Origin: an uncultured Brevibacillus sp.
GTDB lineage: Bacteria > Bacillota > Bacilli > Brevibacillales > Brevibacillaceae
Length of the DNA: 64,000 nt
Reading direction: 5' to 3'
NCBI RefSeq assembly: GCF_947502445.1
Contig: NZ_CANMZW010000016.1
Span: 50,576 to 114,575, forward strand
Shown: in pieces, positions 1-9,516 of the stretch
How positions within the stretch are numbered: position 1 is the stretch's first letter
Layout of the letters: every line of letters starts with the position of its first letter
Notes under the pieces: generated by a model
The model's input: only the letters and a program-made list of their open reading frames with translations
Told to the model about the DNA's origin: nothing
The model's database searches: none
Program-made: the position numbers and the translations under genes

Positions 1-1623
1 GCGCATCTGATGTCATTTTCCCTATCATATGGATATCGGTTAGTGGATGAACAGGTCGTGATCCCTACTAGTGTGCTGATATTGATCGGCATGACCTCTA
101 CGGCGAGCATTGGCCTGTCCCGGTTTGTCTGGCGGTTGTTTCATGTACAGACACTCAAATTACAACCACATCATCGAAAAGCGCTAATCGTGGGAGCAGG
201 TTCTGCAGGAGGATTGGTCGTCAAAGAATTGCTGCAGGCGGAGGAAGTTGATCTCTATCCAGTGGGATTTATTGATGATGATCCAAAGAAATTGCAGCTG
301 AGGATTTTGGGGATTCCTGTGGTAGGCAATCGGAATAGCATCGGCCGTGCTGTCAAGACTTTTGGAGTAGACACCGTGATTATTGCTATGCCTTCTGTGG
401 CAAGGGAAGAAGTGGCCAAGATCATTAACTTGTGCAAAGAGACCGAAGTCCAAATCATGCTACTTCCCCGCGTGAGTGATGTCATCGACGGGAAGGTTTC
501 GATTAGTCTGATCAGGGATGTCCATGTAGAAGATTTACTTGGCAGGGAGTCTGTTGAAGTTGACTTAGATGAAATATCTGGGTACATCACGGATAAGACG
601 ATACTCGTCACTGGGGCAGGAGGAAGTATCGGTTCTGAGCTATGCCGTCAAATATCCACGTTTTCCCCGAGTACCATACTTCTCTTGGGGCACGGGGAAA
701 ACAGTATCTACGCGATCGAAAATGAATTGAGACGGTCATTTCCTCGTGTGGTTTTCCGTCCCATCATTGCTGACATCCAGGATATGAATCGGATCGAGTC
801 CATTTTTGATGAGTATCGCCCAGCTATCGTCTTTCATGCTGCGGCACATAAACATGTTCCGTTAATGGAGCAAAATGTAGCGGAAGCTATCAAAAACAAT
901 GTGCTTGGCACGAAGAATCTAGCAGAATGTGCACACATTTTCGGTACAGAGAGGTTTGTCTCCATCTCAACCGACAAGGCAGTCAATCCGACCAGCGTCA
1001 TGGGGGTAACCAAGCGGATCAGTGAAATGATGATTCAGAGCCTGGACCCAATCAGCTCCACCAAGTTTGCGGCCGTCCGGTTCGGAAATGTTCTTGGAAG
1101 CAGAGGGAGTGTGATTCCTTTGTTCAAGGAACAAATACGCAAGGGAGGTCCTGTTACAGTCACCCATCCTGACATGGTCAGATATTTCATGACCATCCCC
1201 GAGGCCGTACAGTTAGTGATTCAGGCAGGAGCACTGGCTCAAGGAGGAGAAGTCTTTATATTGGACATGGGTAAGCCGGTGCGCATCTCCGACTTGGCAC
1301 ACGATCTTATCCGATTGTCGGGATTGAGGCCAGAGCTAGATATCCAAGTGGTATACACGGGTATTCGTCCAGGTGAAAAGCTGTTTGAAGAAATGCTAAC
1401 AAGTGAGGAAGGAGCGACAGCATCCAAGCACAACAGAATTTTCATCGGAAAGCATAGCCCATACTCCTACGAAGAACTGGGATTTGTCATTCGAAAATTG
1501 GAGCAGGCGGTCAAGATGAAATACACCTATTCCTCTGAGAAAGAGCTGTTGTCCTTAATGCATCTGATCGTTCCTACTTATCAAACCTCACTAGAGAAGC
1601 CTCGTGAAATGATGAAAACATAG
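1..1623 (+). CDS. Nucleoside-diphosphate-sugar 4,6-dehydratase, FlaA1/CapD/PglF type (5' partial)
   Basis: The frame is already open at base 1, so the start lies outside the window. A membrane segment is visible near the start of the fragment, as expected for the membrane-anchored long form. A first Rossmann domain follows (ALIVGAGSAGG), then the catalytic SDR domain with NAD-binding TGAGGSIGSE and the STDKAVNPTSVMGVTKR active-site stretch. There a Met replaces the usual Tyr, as is normal in this family. These enzymes dehydrate UDP-GlcNAc-type sugars for exopolysaccharide, capsule or glycan synthesis. The substrate cannot be read from sequence. A terminator follows directly. Confidence 0.93.
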   Translation, partial: AHLMSFSLSYGYRLVDEQVVIPTSVLILIGMTSTASIGLSRFVWRLFHVQTLKLQPHHRKALIVGAGSAGGLVVKELLQAEEVDLYPVGFIDDDPKKLQLRILGIPVVGNRNSIGRAVKTFGVDTVIIAMPSVAREEVAKIINLCKETEVQIMLLPRVSDVIDGKVSISLIRDVHVEDLLGRESVEVDLDEISGYITDKTILVTGAGGSIGSELCRQISTFSPSTILLLGHGENSIYAIENELRRSFPRVVFRPIIADIQDMNRIESIFDEYRPAIVFHAAAHKHVPLMEQNVAEAIKNNVLGTKNLAECAHIFGTERFVSISTDKAVNPTSVMGVTKRISEMMIQSLDPISSTKFAAVRFGNVLGSRGSVIPLFKEQIRKGGPVTVTHPDMVRYFMTIPEAVQLVIQAGALAQGGEVFILDMGKPVRISDLAHDLIRLSGLRPELDIQVVYTGIRPGEKLFEEMLTSEEGATASKHNRIFIGKHSPYSYEELGFVIRKLEQAVKMKYTYSSEKELLSLMHLIVPTYQTSLEKPREMMKT

Positions 1624-1664
1624 AGATATGTACGAGATTGGAATTTAATATATTAAATGGAAGA

Positions 1665-1699
1665 GAACGCCTCGACTTTCTTGTCGCAGGCGTTTTTTG
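1665..1699 (+). terminator. Rho-independent terminator after the dehydratase gene
   Basis: AACGCCT-CGAC pairs with GTCG-C-AGGCGTT (one bulged C), followed by a run of six T. Confidence 0.85.
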
Positions 1700-1820
1700 T
1701 ACACGGATTTCCACGAGTAACTACACACTTTTGCCTCCTTTCTGAAATAGCTTGAGAGTACGAACAAGACTAATAAAAGTCTTGAATAACGTTCCCCTAT
1801 AGGGGAGAAAGGGGAGGCCA

Positions 1821-3299
1821 TTGGGGATTGATTTGCATTTGAACGTAAGAGATTATGGGGCAAAAGGTGATGGGGTAGCAAACGACACCTCGGCAATACA
1901 AGCAGCACTGAATGATGCTGTGAAAGGGAATGGGACGGTGGTTTTGTTTCCGTTTGGGACCTACCGGATTACAGCTGCGCTCACTATTACCGGGGGAAAT
2001 CGGATTTTTGTAGAAGGGGATGGTTCTGTAATTCAGGGGGGGCGAGAAGATCTGTTTCGTGTCCAGGATACCTCTGATTTTCAGGTAAGCCGCCTCACCT
2101 ACGATACGCCTACGACCCAAGGCGTGGCTCGTTTTTTCAGGGGGATTCGAATCACGAATGCTACCCTGTTTGACTGCCACATGAAAAACGGTGCGCTCGC
2201 CTATTTTTTAGGTACCTACGATGGTGACCCGATCGATTACACGGACAAAACATTTTGGAATAGTTTTATCCGTTTGGAGAAATGCACGGCGACAGGATCG
2301 TATCTGGTTGATAATCTCGTCATGTGCCAGAAAACCAATAACGTCGTGATTGACCAATGCCTTTTAGAGAAGGGAACCGGAGATGGGGTCAAATTTAATG
2401 GGGGGGACAGTGAAAATCTGTATCTCACTCATAATGAAATTAGCTACATGAACGGGGATGGAGTTGATATGTTTGGTTCTGGAAGGTACTTGCATATTAA
2501 CGAGAACTACTTTCATCACGTTCGTGGCTATCCGGCCAATTTGAAGCTCTCTGGCGATCAGGCCAACCAAGACGGATCGTCTTTCAAGGCCTGGTTTGTG
2601 AACAATCGAGTGGAGAACAATGCTCTGGGGCTCGGACTTGCTAACGGCAAAAACATTCTGATTCAAGGGAATATTTTTCAGAAAAATGGCGTCGATCCCG
2701 TTGACGGGACAAAATACTCGCACATGATCATGGTAGACGAGAGTGCAGAAGACATCCGCTTTATCGACAATGATTTCTTCCAAAATGACACGAAGCAGGC
2801 AGTAATCAGCTTGGAACAAATGGGGCAAGGGATGAATCTGTATACCTTGGTTCAGGGGAACCGCTTCCGGGGCAATTCTGCGCCCGCCCTTATTTCGATC
2901 GGAAAAAGTGAATCCACTGCCAATCGGATGATCGATATCGAGGGAAACCTGTTTGACACAATGACAGGACGTGCTGTTCAAGTCCAAATAAACAGAGGCT
3001 CGGTAGCCATCAAGAACAACCGCTTTTTGAATGGACCCGAAGCCATCCGGATATCCGCTTTGGGTGCGAGCGCAGAGGTGGTTGTCGTTGGAAACAAGTC
3101 GGAGGTAAGTGGAGCTCCTTTAGTAAACACCACGACATCTGCACATGTAGAACATGATAATTCGTGGAATTACCCATTGTTTGGTCCGACATCCAAACGC
3201 CCGCTTTATCCCTATCTCGGCCAACAGTACTATGATACAACCTTGGGAAGATTGATGTACTGCCGATCAATAACCCCTCGCCAGTGGACAGCGCTGTAA
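1821..3299 (+). CDS. Right-handed beta-helix (pectate-lyase-superfamily) protein
   Basis: The 492-residue protein begins with NVRDYGAKGDGVANDT, the signature of the pectate lyase 3 / glycosyl hydrolase 28-like N-terminal fold. Irregular beta-helix repeats rich in N-rich turns follow (for example ENNALGLGLANGKNILIQGN). The C-terminus carries YLGQQYYDTTLGR, a tail motif often seen in surface and phage-spike-like proteins. No signal peptide is visible. The TTG start is chosen because AGGGGAGG lies just upstream and the conserved domain begins at once. It probably binds or cleaves polysaccharide and may serve the same surface-glycan locus as the upstream dehydratase. The substrate is unknown. Confidence 0.82.
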   Translation: MGIDLHLNVRDYGAKGDGVANDTSAIQAALNDAVKGNGTVVLFPFGTYRITAALTITGGNRIFVEGDGSVIQGGREDLFRVQDTSDFQVSRLTYDTPTTQGVARFFRGIRITNATLFDCHMKNGALAYFLGTYDGDPIDYTDKTFWNSFIRLEKCTATGSYLVDNLVMCQKTNNVVIDQCLLEKGTGDGVKFNGGDSENLYLTHNEISYMNGDGVDMFGSGRYLHINENYFHHVRGYPANLKLSGDQANQDGSSFKAWFVNNRVENNALGLGLANGKNILIQGNIFQKNGVDPVDGTKYSHMIMVDESAEDIRFIDNDFFQNDTKQAVISLEQMGQGMNLYTLVQGNRFRGNSAPALISIGKSESTANRMIDIEGNLFDTMTGRAVQVQINRGSVAIKNNRFLNGPEAIRISALGASAEVVVVGNKSEVSGAPLVNTTTSAHVEHDNSWNYPLFGPTSKRPLYPYLGQQYYDTTLGRLMYCRSITPRQWTAL

Positions 3300-3434
3300 A
3301 TCTAGCAGCACAATAGACGAGTGCACGGTTTCCAATCATCTAGCGACACAATCATCGTTCCAATGGATTACCGATCAATTCATCCACAGGGACAACAGTC
3401 ATGTATCTATCATCTGGGCGTTTCAGGAGAAAAG

Positions 3435-3513
3435 AAAAACCTGCCTTTCAAGTAAGAGCGACTCTTTAGCAGCGCATGCTTCGAGTCTCTCATAATGAAA
3501 GGCAGGTTTTTTT
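3435..3513. terminator. Long bidirectional terminator hairpin
   Basis: AAAAACCTGCCTTTCA pairs with TGAAAGGCAGGTTTTT. An inner GACTC/GAGTC stem is present, with an A-run on one side and a T-run on the other. It sits between convergent genes. Confidence 0.85.
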
Positions 3514-3525
3514 ATATTCTCATGC

Positions 3526-3813
3526 TTAAAACAGCAAATAGATACCCATGATTCCTGTATCAGCCAGCACAGGACTGATGATCGAGTGATGGCGTTGTCG
3601 CATGTACCCCCATATTAATCCGGCTAGAAAAACAGGCACGACCATCATGACATTATAAGGCCAGGCAAAGAGTGGTATGACCGAAAGCAAATGATAGAGA
3701 CTGTAAAACAGTGCCGCAAGCAGGATGACAGTCTGTGGTTTATATTTTCGCGTCAGCTTTTTATGCATGTAGCCGCGCCAATACATCTCTTCCAATACTG
3801 GATTGATTAGCAT
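3526..3813 (-). pseudogene. CPBP-family intramembrane protease, 5'-truncated remnant
   Basis: The 95 residues contain the CPBP/Abi motif 1 (EEMYWRGY) and motif 2 (FYSLYHL), followed by hydrophobic segments. Members of the family normally have several membrane helices before motif 1 (about 200-300 residues in all). Here the frame extends upstream only to a stop near 3880, with no good start codon, and then runs into the divergent sigma-factor leader. The active-site half is kept but the N-terminal half is missing. I read this as a remnant or a frameshifted gene. A functional short version cannot be excluded. Confidence 0.6.
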
Positions 3814-3972
3814 CAGGATGAGGACCAGTCCAGCTGTGAAATCGCCAGTAAAATTCCAGCGATCAAACAGGAACGATTACCTTCTTTCAGGAAAGCCCAC
3901 CTTTACTTATTGACAGCTGCCAGTAAATTATTGACAATAAATGTGTATTTCAGGGAGCCTTGGAGGGATTTC

Positions 3973-4704
3973 ATGAGTAGCGCATCCTTTTCACGCCTAG
4001 AGCCGTTTTTATCAGACGTAAAAAAGCACTGCTTACAGCTCACCAGGAACAAATGGGATGCGGAAGATTTGATGCAAGAAACATTGGCCAAAGCGTATCG
4101 ATCGATTCAGCAGCAGCCGGAGCGCGAGCTGACGAAAGCCTATCTCAGACAGATAGCGTCCAATGCGTGGATTGATCATTGTCGGAAAAAACAGACAAAT
4201 GAATCTAAAGAGATGTTCGACGAAGCAGAGTATTTGCAACACTCTACAGCTAGTGATGCATATACCATTCGGGAAAATTTTGAGCAATTGGCAAATCGAT
4301 TGAATGCCCGGCAGATGGCGCTGATCCTTTTGATTGATATTTTTTCATTCACTGCACCGGAAACGGCGAGGCTGCTTCATATGACACTTGGGGCAGTAAA
4401 GGAAGGAGTAAAAAGGGCACGGAATCGCCTGCTCTCTCTGGCAAATCAAGCCGCTGACGGAAGCGAAGAAGCTCGTCACAAGCCATCCACACAACAGGCT
4501 CCCATTGCTTCGGTGACCAAAGAAGACTTCGAGCAGTTTTTGGCAGCATTTCGTGAGGGTGATCCTTACGCCATCTGTGATACGTATTTGCGATTTATGG
4601 ATCGCGGGGTGCGTATAGAGAAGGTAACGGTTCAGGCGGACAAGCTCTATTTTTCTGTTCGCGACCCAGACGGACATTTGATCCATTTTGTTCAAAAATG
4701 GTAG
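3973..4704 (+). CDS. ECF-type RNA polymerase sigma factor with C-terminal extension
   Basis: A 243-residue protein. Region 2 (DAEDLMQETLAKAYRS) lies at about residues 28-45. Region 4 is at about 110-155 (ARQMALILLIDIFSFTAPETARLL, then GAVKEGVKRARNRL). About 85 further residues follow, ending in RDPDGHLIHFVQKW. ATG at 3973 is preferred over 3910 because GGAGG lies 6 bases upstream and region 2 starts shortly after. No anti-sigma gene is adjacent. The C-terminal extension resembles the fused regulatory tails found in large ECF groups, and its ligand is unknown. The next gene encodes a VOC protein and may be co-transcribed. Confidence 0.85.
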   Translation: MSSASFSRLEPFLSDVKKHCLQLTRNKWDAEDLMQETLAKAYRSIQQQPERELTKAYLRQIASNAWIDHCRKKQTNESKEMFDEAEYLQHSTASDAYTIRENFEQLANRLNARQMALILLIDIFSFTAPETARLLHMTLGAVKEGVKRARNRLLSLANQAADGSEEARHKPSTQQAPIASVTKEDFEQFLAAFREGDPYAICDTYLRFMDRGVRIEKVTVQADKLYFSVRDPDGHLIHFVQKW

Positions 4705-4794
4705 CATGCCCGTTTCTTTTTGCCCCAATTTCTCGTTTACGAGTATGAAAGGCAAAAGGTAGTTCATCCACATCTTACAGAAGGAGTGAGTGTT

Positions 4795-5208
4795 ATGAGT
4801 ACATTCGTACGTCATTTTGCAGTAATTCAGGTGCCAGTAAAAAATGTGGAGGTATCGGTGAAGTGGTACCGGGATGTCCTGGGAATTCCGTTTACCTTTG
4901 AGTATACGCCGGGAGATTATGAAGCATGGCTGAATGTCGGAGGGGTAGGGCTTGGTCTGGTTCAAAGCCCGAATGTACCATGCCTCGACTTCACCAATAT
5001 GGCGGGTCAGGTACAGCCGATCATCTCGCTTCAGGTAGATCAGATTCATGCCGTTTATGAAGAGCTGCGCGGCAAGGGGATTGAAACGAGTGAGATGAGC
5101 TATAAAAAAAGCGGCGGCTACAGCTTTACGCTGCGTGATCCGGATGGGCATATCACCAATCTGTGGGGCGGATGGCCATCTGCAGAGGATGAAGAAGCGA
5201 ATGCATAA
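4795..5208 (+). CDS. VOC (glyoxalase/bleomycin-resistance) family protein
   Basis: A 137-residue single-domain vicinal-oxygen-chelate protein. The first beta-alpha-beta-beta-beta unit starts VRHFAVIQVPVKNVEVSVKWYRDVLGIPF. The second ends YSFTLRDPDGHITNLWGGW, where the DPDGH..xLW tail is typical of the fold. The start at 4795 has AGAAGGAG eight bases upstream. Such proteins are metal-dependent lyases or dioxygenases, or binding proteins, and the sequence does not reveal which. It follows the ECF sigma factor by 90 bases in the same direction. Confidence 0.85.
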   Translation: MSTFVRHFAVIQVPVKNVEVSVKWYRDVLGIPFTFEYTPGDYEAWLNVGGVGLGLVQSPNVPCLDFTNMAGQVQPIISLQVDQIHAVYEELRGKGIETSEMSYKKSGGYSFTLRDPDGHITNLWGGWPSAEDEEANA

Positions 5209-5274
5209 TAACTGGGCTCTTCCCACGTCTGCGGTATAATAGAGGCAGACGATACGACAGAGGGGGGAATCCGC

Positions 5275-7068
5275 ATGTCCTTGCGTGAGATACAGGAGAG
5301 TGTTCAGCAAATTGCTTGGGCAGTAGCGTCCGTTCTGCGCGTCGAGGTAGAAATTGCCGACACAGATTTGATGCGGATAGCCGGAACGGGACGCACGCAG
5401 GCAGGTGTATTGCACACGATGGCGGGTCATGATCACATCTATCGGTCCTCCTTGTTTGCTGGACACCCCGTGGTAATTACTCGCCCCGGTGAGGATGATC
5501 GCTGTCGACCGTGTGCCCACTTTGGCAATTGTGCGGAGACGGGTGAAATCTGTTGCCCGATTATGCTGGATGGACAAAAGGTCGGTGTCATCGGTTTGCT
5601 CGCATTTGATGAGGAGCAAAGAGAGCGGTTGTTCTCTGATGTCAGCTCGATCCTCACCTTTTTGCAAAAAATGGCTGAGCTGATCTCGATCAAGCTGAAA
5701 GAGCACAACATGTATGTCGAGCAGCAGCTCGCGCTAGCCAAGCTTCGTGTCGTAATGGATGACCTGGACAAAGCGATGCTTACGGTGGATCAGGCCGATC
5801 GAATCGTTCAGGTCAACCAGAGAGCACGTCAGTTTTTACAGCTCGGAGCTGATGACAGCCTTGCAGACATAGATGCAGCAGCGTGGCTTTCGGCCATCAG
5901 AGAAGCCGATCAAGTGCAGGCCACTCCGAAAAAGGTCGTTCTGGTGATCGGACAGGAAGAGCAGGAGTTCTTGTTTTCCATCAAGCCGATTGAACTCGAC
6001 GGTCACATCCGTGAATGGGTTATTACTCTAGATGACGTGCGGGAAGTCGTAGAAATTGCCAGGCAAGTAGGCGGCTATGAGCGTGATGACGCCTTTTCGG
6101 TCATTGTTGGAAGCAGCCCCGCCATCCAATATGCCAAGGACGTGGCGAGGCGAGTCGCGGACAGTGATTCTTATGTACTTCTCCAAGGCGAGAGTGGAAC
6201 GGGGAAGGAGCTGTTTGCCAAAGCGATCCACCAAGCGAGCAGGCGAAATGCGCAGCCTTTTATCTCCATTAATTGTGCTGCCATCCCTGAGCATTTGCTG
6301 GAAAGCGAGCTGTTTGGTTACGAGGAAGGCTCTTTTACAGGTGCGCGAAAGGGAGGAAAGCCAGGACTTTTTGAACTGGCTGGAAAAGGTACGCTTTTTC
6401 TGGACGAAATCGGAGACATGCCGCTTCATCTGCAATCGAAGCTGCTTCGCGTACTTCAGGAAAAAGAGCTTCAACGGGTAGGTGGAGCTGGAAAGGTGAT
6501 TCCTGTTCATGCCCGAATCATTGCGGCAACCCATATGGATTTGCAAGAGCGGGTCGCACAGGGACTGTTTCGCATGGATTTGTTTTATCGATTGCATGTG
6601 ATTCCGATACATTTGCCTTCGCTTAAGAGTCGCCGTGAGGATTTACTGACCTTGGCAAATGGCTGCCTGGCAGAATGTGCGGCGCGATTAGGCAAGCCTG
6701 TTTCTGGATTTTCACAAGAAACACAGGCAATCTTGTTTCATCATGATTGGCCTGGTAATGTCAGGGAATTAGCGAACGTCGTGGAGTATGCCGTCAACAT
6801 GGAGGTCTATACTTTGATTCAACCAGCTAGTTTGCCAGGTGCGATGGTGAAAAATAATAGCAATTCGTTACGATCGTCATGGACGGTGAGAAGCGAGGAA
6901 CAACAGGACGAGCTGCTTTCGCTCAAGGAAATGGAGCGTATCGCGATTACGGAGGCATTACAGCGCGTTCAGAAAAGAAAAGGCAGAAAAGAAGACGCGG
7001 CAGAGTTGCTTGGAATCAGTCGAGCGAGTCTGTTCCGCAAAATGAAAGAGTACGGCTTGTCCAAATAA
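5275..7068 (+). CDS. Sigma-54-dependent transcriptional activator (enhancer-binding protein)
   Basis: A 597-residue three-part regulator. An N-terminal GAF-like sensor (about 1-150) carries a Cys cluster (Cys77, 80, 86, 93, 94), possibly metal- or redox-sensing. A PAS-like domain follows at about 160-260. The AAA+ domain (about 270-500) has Walker A GESGTGKE, a sigma-54 contact loop written GSFTGA, and Walker B GTLFLDEIGDM. A Fis-type helix-turn-helix closes the protein. AGGGGGGAA precedes the ATG. Activators usually act on nearby sigma-54 promoters. The only -24/-12-like element I found nearby is at 9440, ahead of hutU. The ligand is unknown. Confidence 0.92.
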   Translation: MSLREIQESVQQIAWAVASVLRVEVEIADTDLMRIAGTGRTQAGVLHTMAGHDHIYRSSLFAGHPVVITRPGEDDRCRPCAHFGNCAETGEICCPIMLDGQKVGVIGLLAFDEEQRERLFSDVSSILTFLQKMAELISIKLKEHNMYVEQQLALAKLRVVMDDLDKAMLTVDQADRIVQVNQRARQFLQLGADDSLADIDAAAWLSAIREADQVQATPKKVVLVIGQEEQEFLFSIKPIELDGHIREWVITLDDVREVVEIARQVGGYERDDAFSVIVGSSPAIQYAKDVARRVADSDSYVLLQGESGTGKELFAKAIHQASRRNAQPFISINCAAIPEHLLESELFGYEEGSFTGARKGGKPGLFELAGKGTLFLDEIGDMPLHLQSKLLRVLQEKELQRVGGAGKVIPVHARIIAATHMDLQERVAQGLFRMDLFYRLHVIPIHLPSLKSRREDLLTLANGCLAECAARLGKPVSGFSQETQAILFHHDWPGNVRELANVVEYAVNMEVYTLIQPASLPGAMVKNNSNSLRSSWTVRSEEQQDELLSLKEMERIAITEALQRVQKRKGRKEDAAELLGISRASLFRKMKEYGLSK

Positions 7069-7082
7069 GGTGGGATGGCAGA

Positions 7083-7112
7083 GTCAGCTCCGGTAGGTGG
7101 GGCTGGCTTTTT
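7083..7112 (+). terminator. Terminator after the sigma-54 activator
   Basis: GTCAGCTCC pairs with GGGGCTGGC (two G-U pairs) around a 7-base loop, then five T. Its tail runs into the -35 of the next promoter. Confidence 0.75.
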
Positions 7113-7140
7113 GGCGTCTGTCTATCCTTTGTGGTATGAT
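7111..7140 (+). promoter_or_regulatory. Predicted sigma-A promoter of signal peptidase gene
   Basis: TTGGCG, 18-base spacer, TATGAT, about 40 bases before the start codon. Confidence 0.55.
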
Positions 7141-7183
7141 GTGTGGGAAGGTTATTGGAAGAAGGTAATGAGAGGAGTGTCAA

Positions 7184-7747
7184 ATGAGAGTGAAAGAGAT
7201 TATGGGATGGGTGCGTTCGATTGCCTTTGCAGTAGCTTTTGCCCTGGTCTTAGGAATCTTTGTATTCCAGCCATATAAGGTTGATGGTCATTCCATGGAC
7301 CCTACCTTGCAGGATCAACAACGAATTTACGTGTCTAAACTTTCACATACGTTTTCCTATTTACCGAACTATGGTGATATCGTCGTTATTGACAGTCGTG
7401 TGCAAAGAGACCGTTCCTTTATGGATGACCTCACAAGTCACCCGCTTGTGTCTCTTTTGACAGGAACACAAGAAGACCACTCCATGTACGTCAAGCGAGT
7501 CATCGGAAAACCAGGAGACGTGCTTGAATTCAGGGACAACAAGGTTTACCGCAACGGCAGTGCTTTGGAGGAGCCGTATATTAAGGAAACGATGCAATTT
7601 GTCACAGACGGAAAGCTGACTGTACCTGAAAATCACATCTTCGTGATGGGAGATAATCGCAATCACAGTACGGATTCGCGGGAAATCGGATTTATTCCGG
7701 TGGATCACATCATGGGAACCATGATTGAAAATCCTTTTACATCATAG
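7184..7747 (+). CDS. lepB: Signal peptidase I
   Basis: A 187-residue type I signal peptidase of the Gram-positive SipS/LepB size class. One N-terminal membrane helix (about 5-25) is followed by box B with the catalytic Ser (HSMDPTL) and box D with the catalytic Lys (YVKRVIGKPGD). Box E is MGDNRNHSTDSREIG. It removes signal peptides from secreted pre-proteins at the outer face of the membrane. AGAGGAG precedes the ATG at 7184. It is transcribed from its own predicted promoter just upstream. Confidence 0.96.
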   Translation: MRVKEIMGWVRSIAFAVAFALVLGIFVFQPYKVDGHSMDPTLQDQQRIYVSKLSHTFSYLPNYGDIVVIDSRVQRDRSFMDDLTSHPLVSLLTGTQEDHSMYVKRVIGKPGDVLEFRDNKVYRNGSALEEPYIKETMQFVTDGKLTVPENHIFVMGDNRNHSTDSREIGFIPVDHIMGTMIENPFTS

Positions 7748-7858
7748 AAATTTCGATCAAACAAGGTTGTCCAATTGCGGGCAACCTTTGTTTCTACGAA
7801 TAAGGCTTTGTATTTCTTTTCGTCTAAATCTTCTGGCATTGCAAAGGAGGGGCTGTCC

Positions 7859-9355
7859 ATGCCCAGCATCATGATTGCCGACCGTGATCCGAATGAACGG
7901 ACAGGAATGGGCTGGCTCGTATCTAGCTGTGCAATTCCATATAAAAAAGTACTCTCTGCTGGGACGATGGCAGAAGTATTTCAACTGATGGAATCCCAGA
8001 CGCTGGATGTGATCTGCCTCGAATTGGACATGATCGGAAAAGGTCAATGGGAGCGGCTCAAGCTGTTGGTGGAGCAGTATAAGCCTACTGTACTGGTTAC
8101 GACAGCAGAAGCTACCTTTGAACGCGCGATGCAAGGAATTGAGCTGAATGCAAGGGATTTATGGATTAAGCCTCAAACGCCCGAGTATATCAGACGTGTT
8201 TTGACCCGCTGTTGTCAGGAGAGGAGCAGACGGAACCAGCTGAATCAGGAGGAGAGTGGTGCGCCTGGCGTAGTCAGAGAGGTATCGTATCAGGATCTGT
8301 TTTTTCCTCGTCCTTTGCAGGGGAGCACATACGCGTTGATGCTTGCGCAACTCGAGGACCCAAAACGTCACCCGGAGCTTCTTCGCTTTTTTGAGGACTA
8401 TCCTTTTCGAGACAAGCCCATCCTGCTTCCGACAAGTGATGTAATCGTAGGCGTGTTTTCTGTAGAAGATCCTGAAGCCTCGGCCCTTTTGCAGCAAACA
8501 GCCAAGCGTCTATTGATGGATTGGGAGACAACGGGTGATTCCCCCCTGTTTCTGGTGATGTATGATTCACAGGAGTTAGAACAAAGCTTGTATGAGAAAT
8601 ATAAAGAAGCGAGTGAGGCTTTATCTATTCGCTTTTTTAAAGGGTACAGGCAGCTTTGGGTAGTGGAGAACCAGATCAATTGGGCGACGATCGATCCTTT
8701 TTTGACTCCGTCGGAACAGCGCCTGTGGGTAGACATGCTGCATGGAGGCGATCCGGAAGAGCTGAAGCAGTGGATGTATAAGCACTTTTCCTATAAAGAA
8801 GAGCCTTTTCCTGAGCCAGGCCTATTGCGGATTCGTTTGACGAGTATACTCGCACAGGTGCGACGCTATATGAAATCTCATGGACTGGAGCAGGGAGAGC
8901 TGGAGCAGGAGTACCACCAGGTGTTTGAAACCATCCTGTATTCGCCGATTCTATACCGGATTGTTGTGGAGCTCCTGTTGTTTATTCAAGCGCTGATGGA
9001 CCTGGTTCAAAATCAGCGCGATGAGGTCAGACCAGATGTCATCGAACAAGCTATTCGTTACATGGAGAGACGTTATTCCGATTCTGACCTGCGCCTGGAG
9101 GATGTCGCACGTCACGTCGATCGCAGTCCTGCCTATTTCAGTACGCTGTTCACTCAGAAGCAGGGCGTAACATTTCGGCAGCTGCTGACCATGCTTCGCG
9201 TAAAGGAAGCAAGTCGCCTGCTGATGGAGACCTCTTTGTCTGTCGGGGAGATTGCGCAACAAACAGGCTTTGTAAACGCCAATTATTTCAGCAAAATATT
9301 CAAGGAAAAAACGGGTACAACTCCACGTCTGTTTCGAAATCGAAAGAAAAGATAG
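7859..9355 (+). CDS. YesN-like response regulator with AraC-type DNA-binding domain
   Basis: A 498-residue protein. An N-terminal receiver-like domain (IMIADRDPNERTG, with a candidate phospho-Asp in LELDMI) is followed by a long middle region of about 250 residues without a recognised fold. A C-terminal AraC/XylS double helix-turn-helix follows (LEDVARHVDRSPAYFSTLFTQK and VGEIAQQTGFVNANYFSKIFKE). ATG 7859 is chosen because AAAGGAGGGG lies just upstream; the longer frame from 7775 has no ribosome-binding site. YesN-type regulators normally pair with a LytS/YesM-type kinase, but none is adjacent. A terminator separates it from hutU. Confidence 0.88.
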   Translation: MPSIMIADRDPNERTGMGWLVSSCAIPYKKVLSAGTMAEVFQLMESQTLDVICLELDMIGKGQWERLKLLVEQYKPTVLVTTAEATFERAMQGIELNARDLWIKPQTPEYIRRVLTRCCQERSRRNQLNQEESGAPGVVREVSYQDLFFPRPLQGSTYALMLAQLEDPKRHPELLRFFEDYPFRDKPILLPTSDVIVGVFSVEDPEASALLQQTAKRLLMDWETTGDSPLFLVMYDSQELEQSLYEKYKEASEALSIRFFKGYRQLWVVENQINWATIDPFLTPSEQRLWVDMLHGGDPEELKQWMYKHFSYKEEPFPEPGLLRIRLTSILAQVRRYMKSHGLEQGELEQEYHQVFETILYSPILYRIVVELLLFIQALMDLVQNQRDEVRPDVIEQAIRYMERRYSDSDLRLEDVARHVDRSPAYFSTLFTQKQGVTFRQLLTMLRVKEASRLLMETSLSVGEIAQQTGFVNANYFSKIFKEKTGTTPRLFRNRKKR

Positions 9356-9421
9356 AAAGCGAATAAAAAGAGAGGATTTCTAATGAAGTGATCTGCTGAG
9401 CCGATTCATACCGAAAGAAGT

Positions 9422-9452
9422 GGCACCAAATCGAAAGAGTGGTGCCTTTTTT
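9422..9452 (+). terminator. Terminator after the REC-AraC regulator
   Basis: GGCACC pairs with GGTGCC across a 13-base loop, followed by six T. The right arm and T-run also read as a -24/-12-like element. Confidence 0.75.
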
Positions 9453-9455
9453 GCA
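9440..9455 (+). promoter_or_regulatory. Possible sigma-54 (-24/-12) promoter of the hut operon
   Basis: TGGTGCC-TTTT-TTGCA keeps the invariant GG and GC dinucleotides exactly 10 bases apart and lies 60 bases before hutU. It overlaps the right arm of a terminator, so the match may be coincidental. A sigma-A alternative (TTGCAT, 18 bases, TAGATA) lies over the same stretch. Confidence 0.35.
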
Positions 9456-9516
9456 TCGTTTCGCTTTTCTATACTAGATATAAGCTATTCAATCTGGAGA
9501 AAAGCAGGTGGAACTC

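Noticed and set aside
3910..3938. TTGACA with GACAAT as the ECF sigma-factor promoter
   Set aside because: Two overlapping TTGACA motifs but no convincing -10 for either; left unannotated.
4345..5706. Minus-strand frame of 453 codons across the sigma factor, VOC and activator genes
   Set aside because: It spans three well-supported genes on the other strand, has a low-complexity product, and no start signal.
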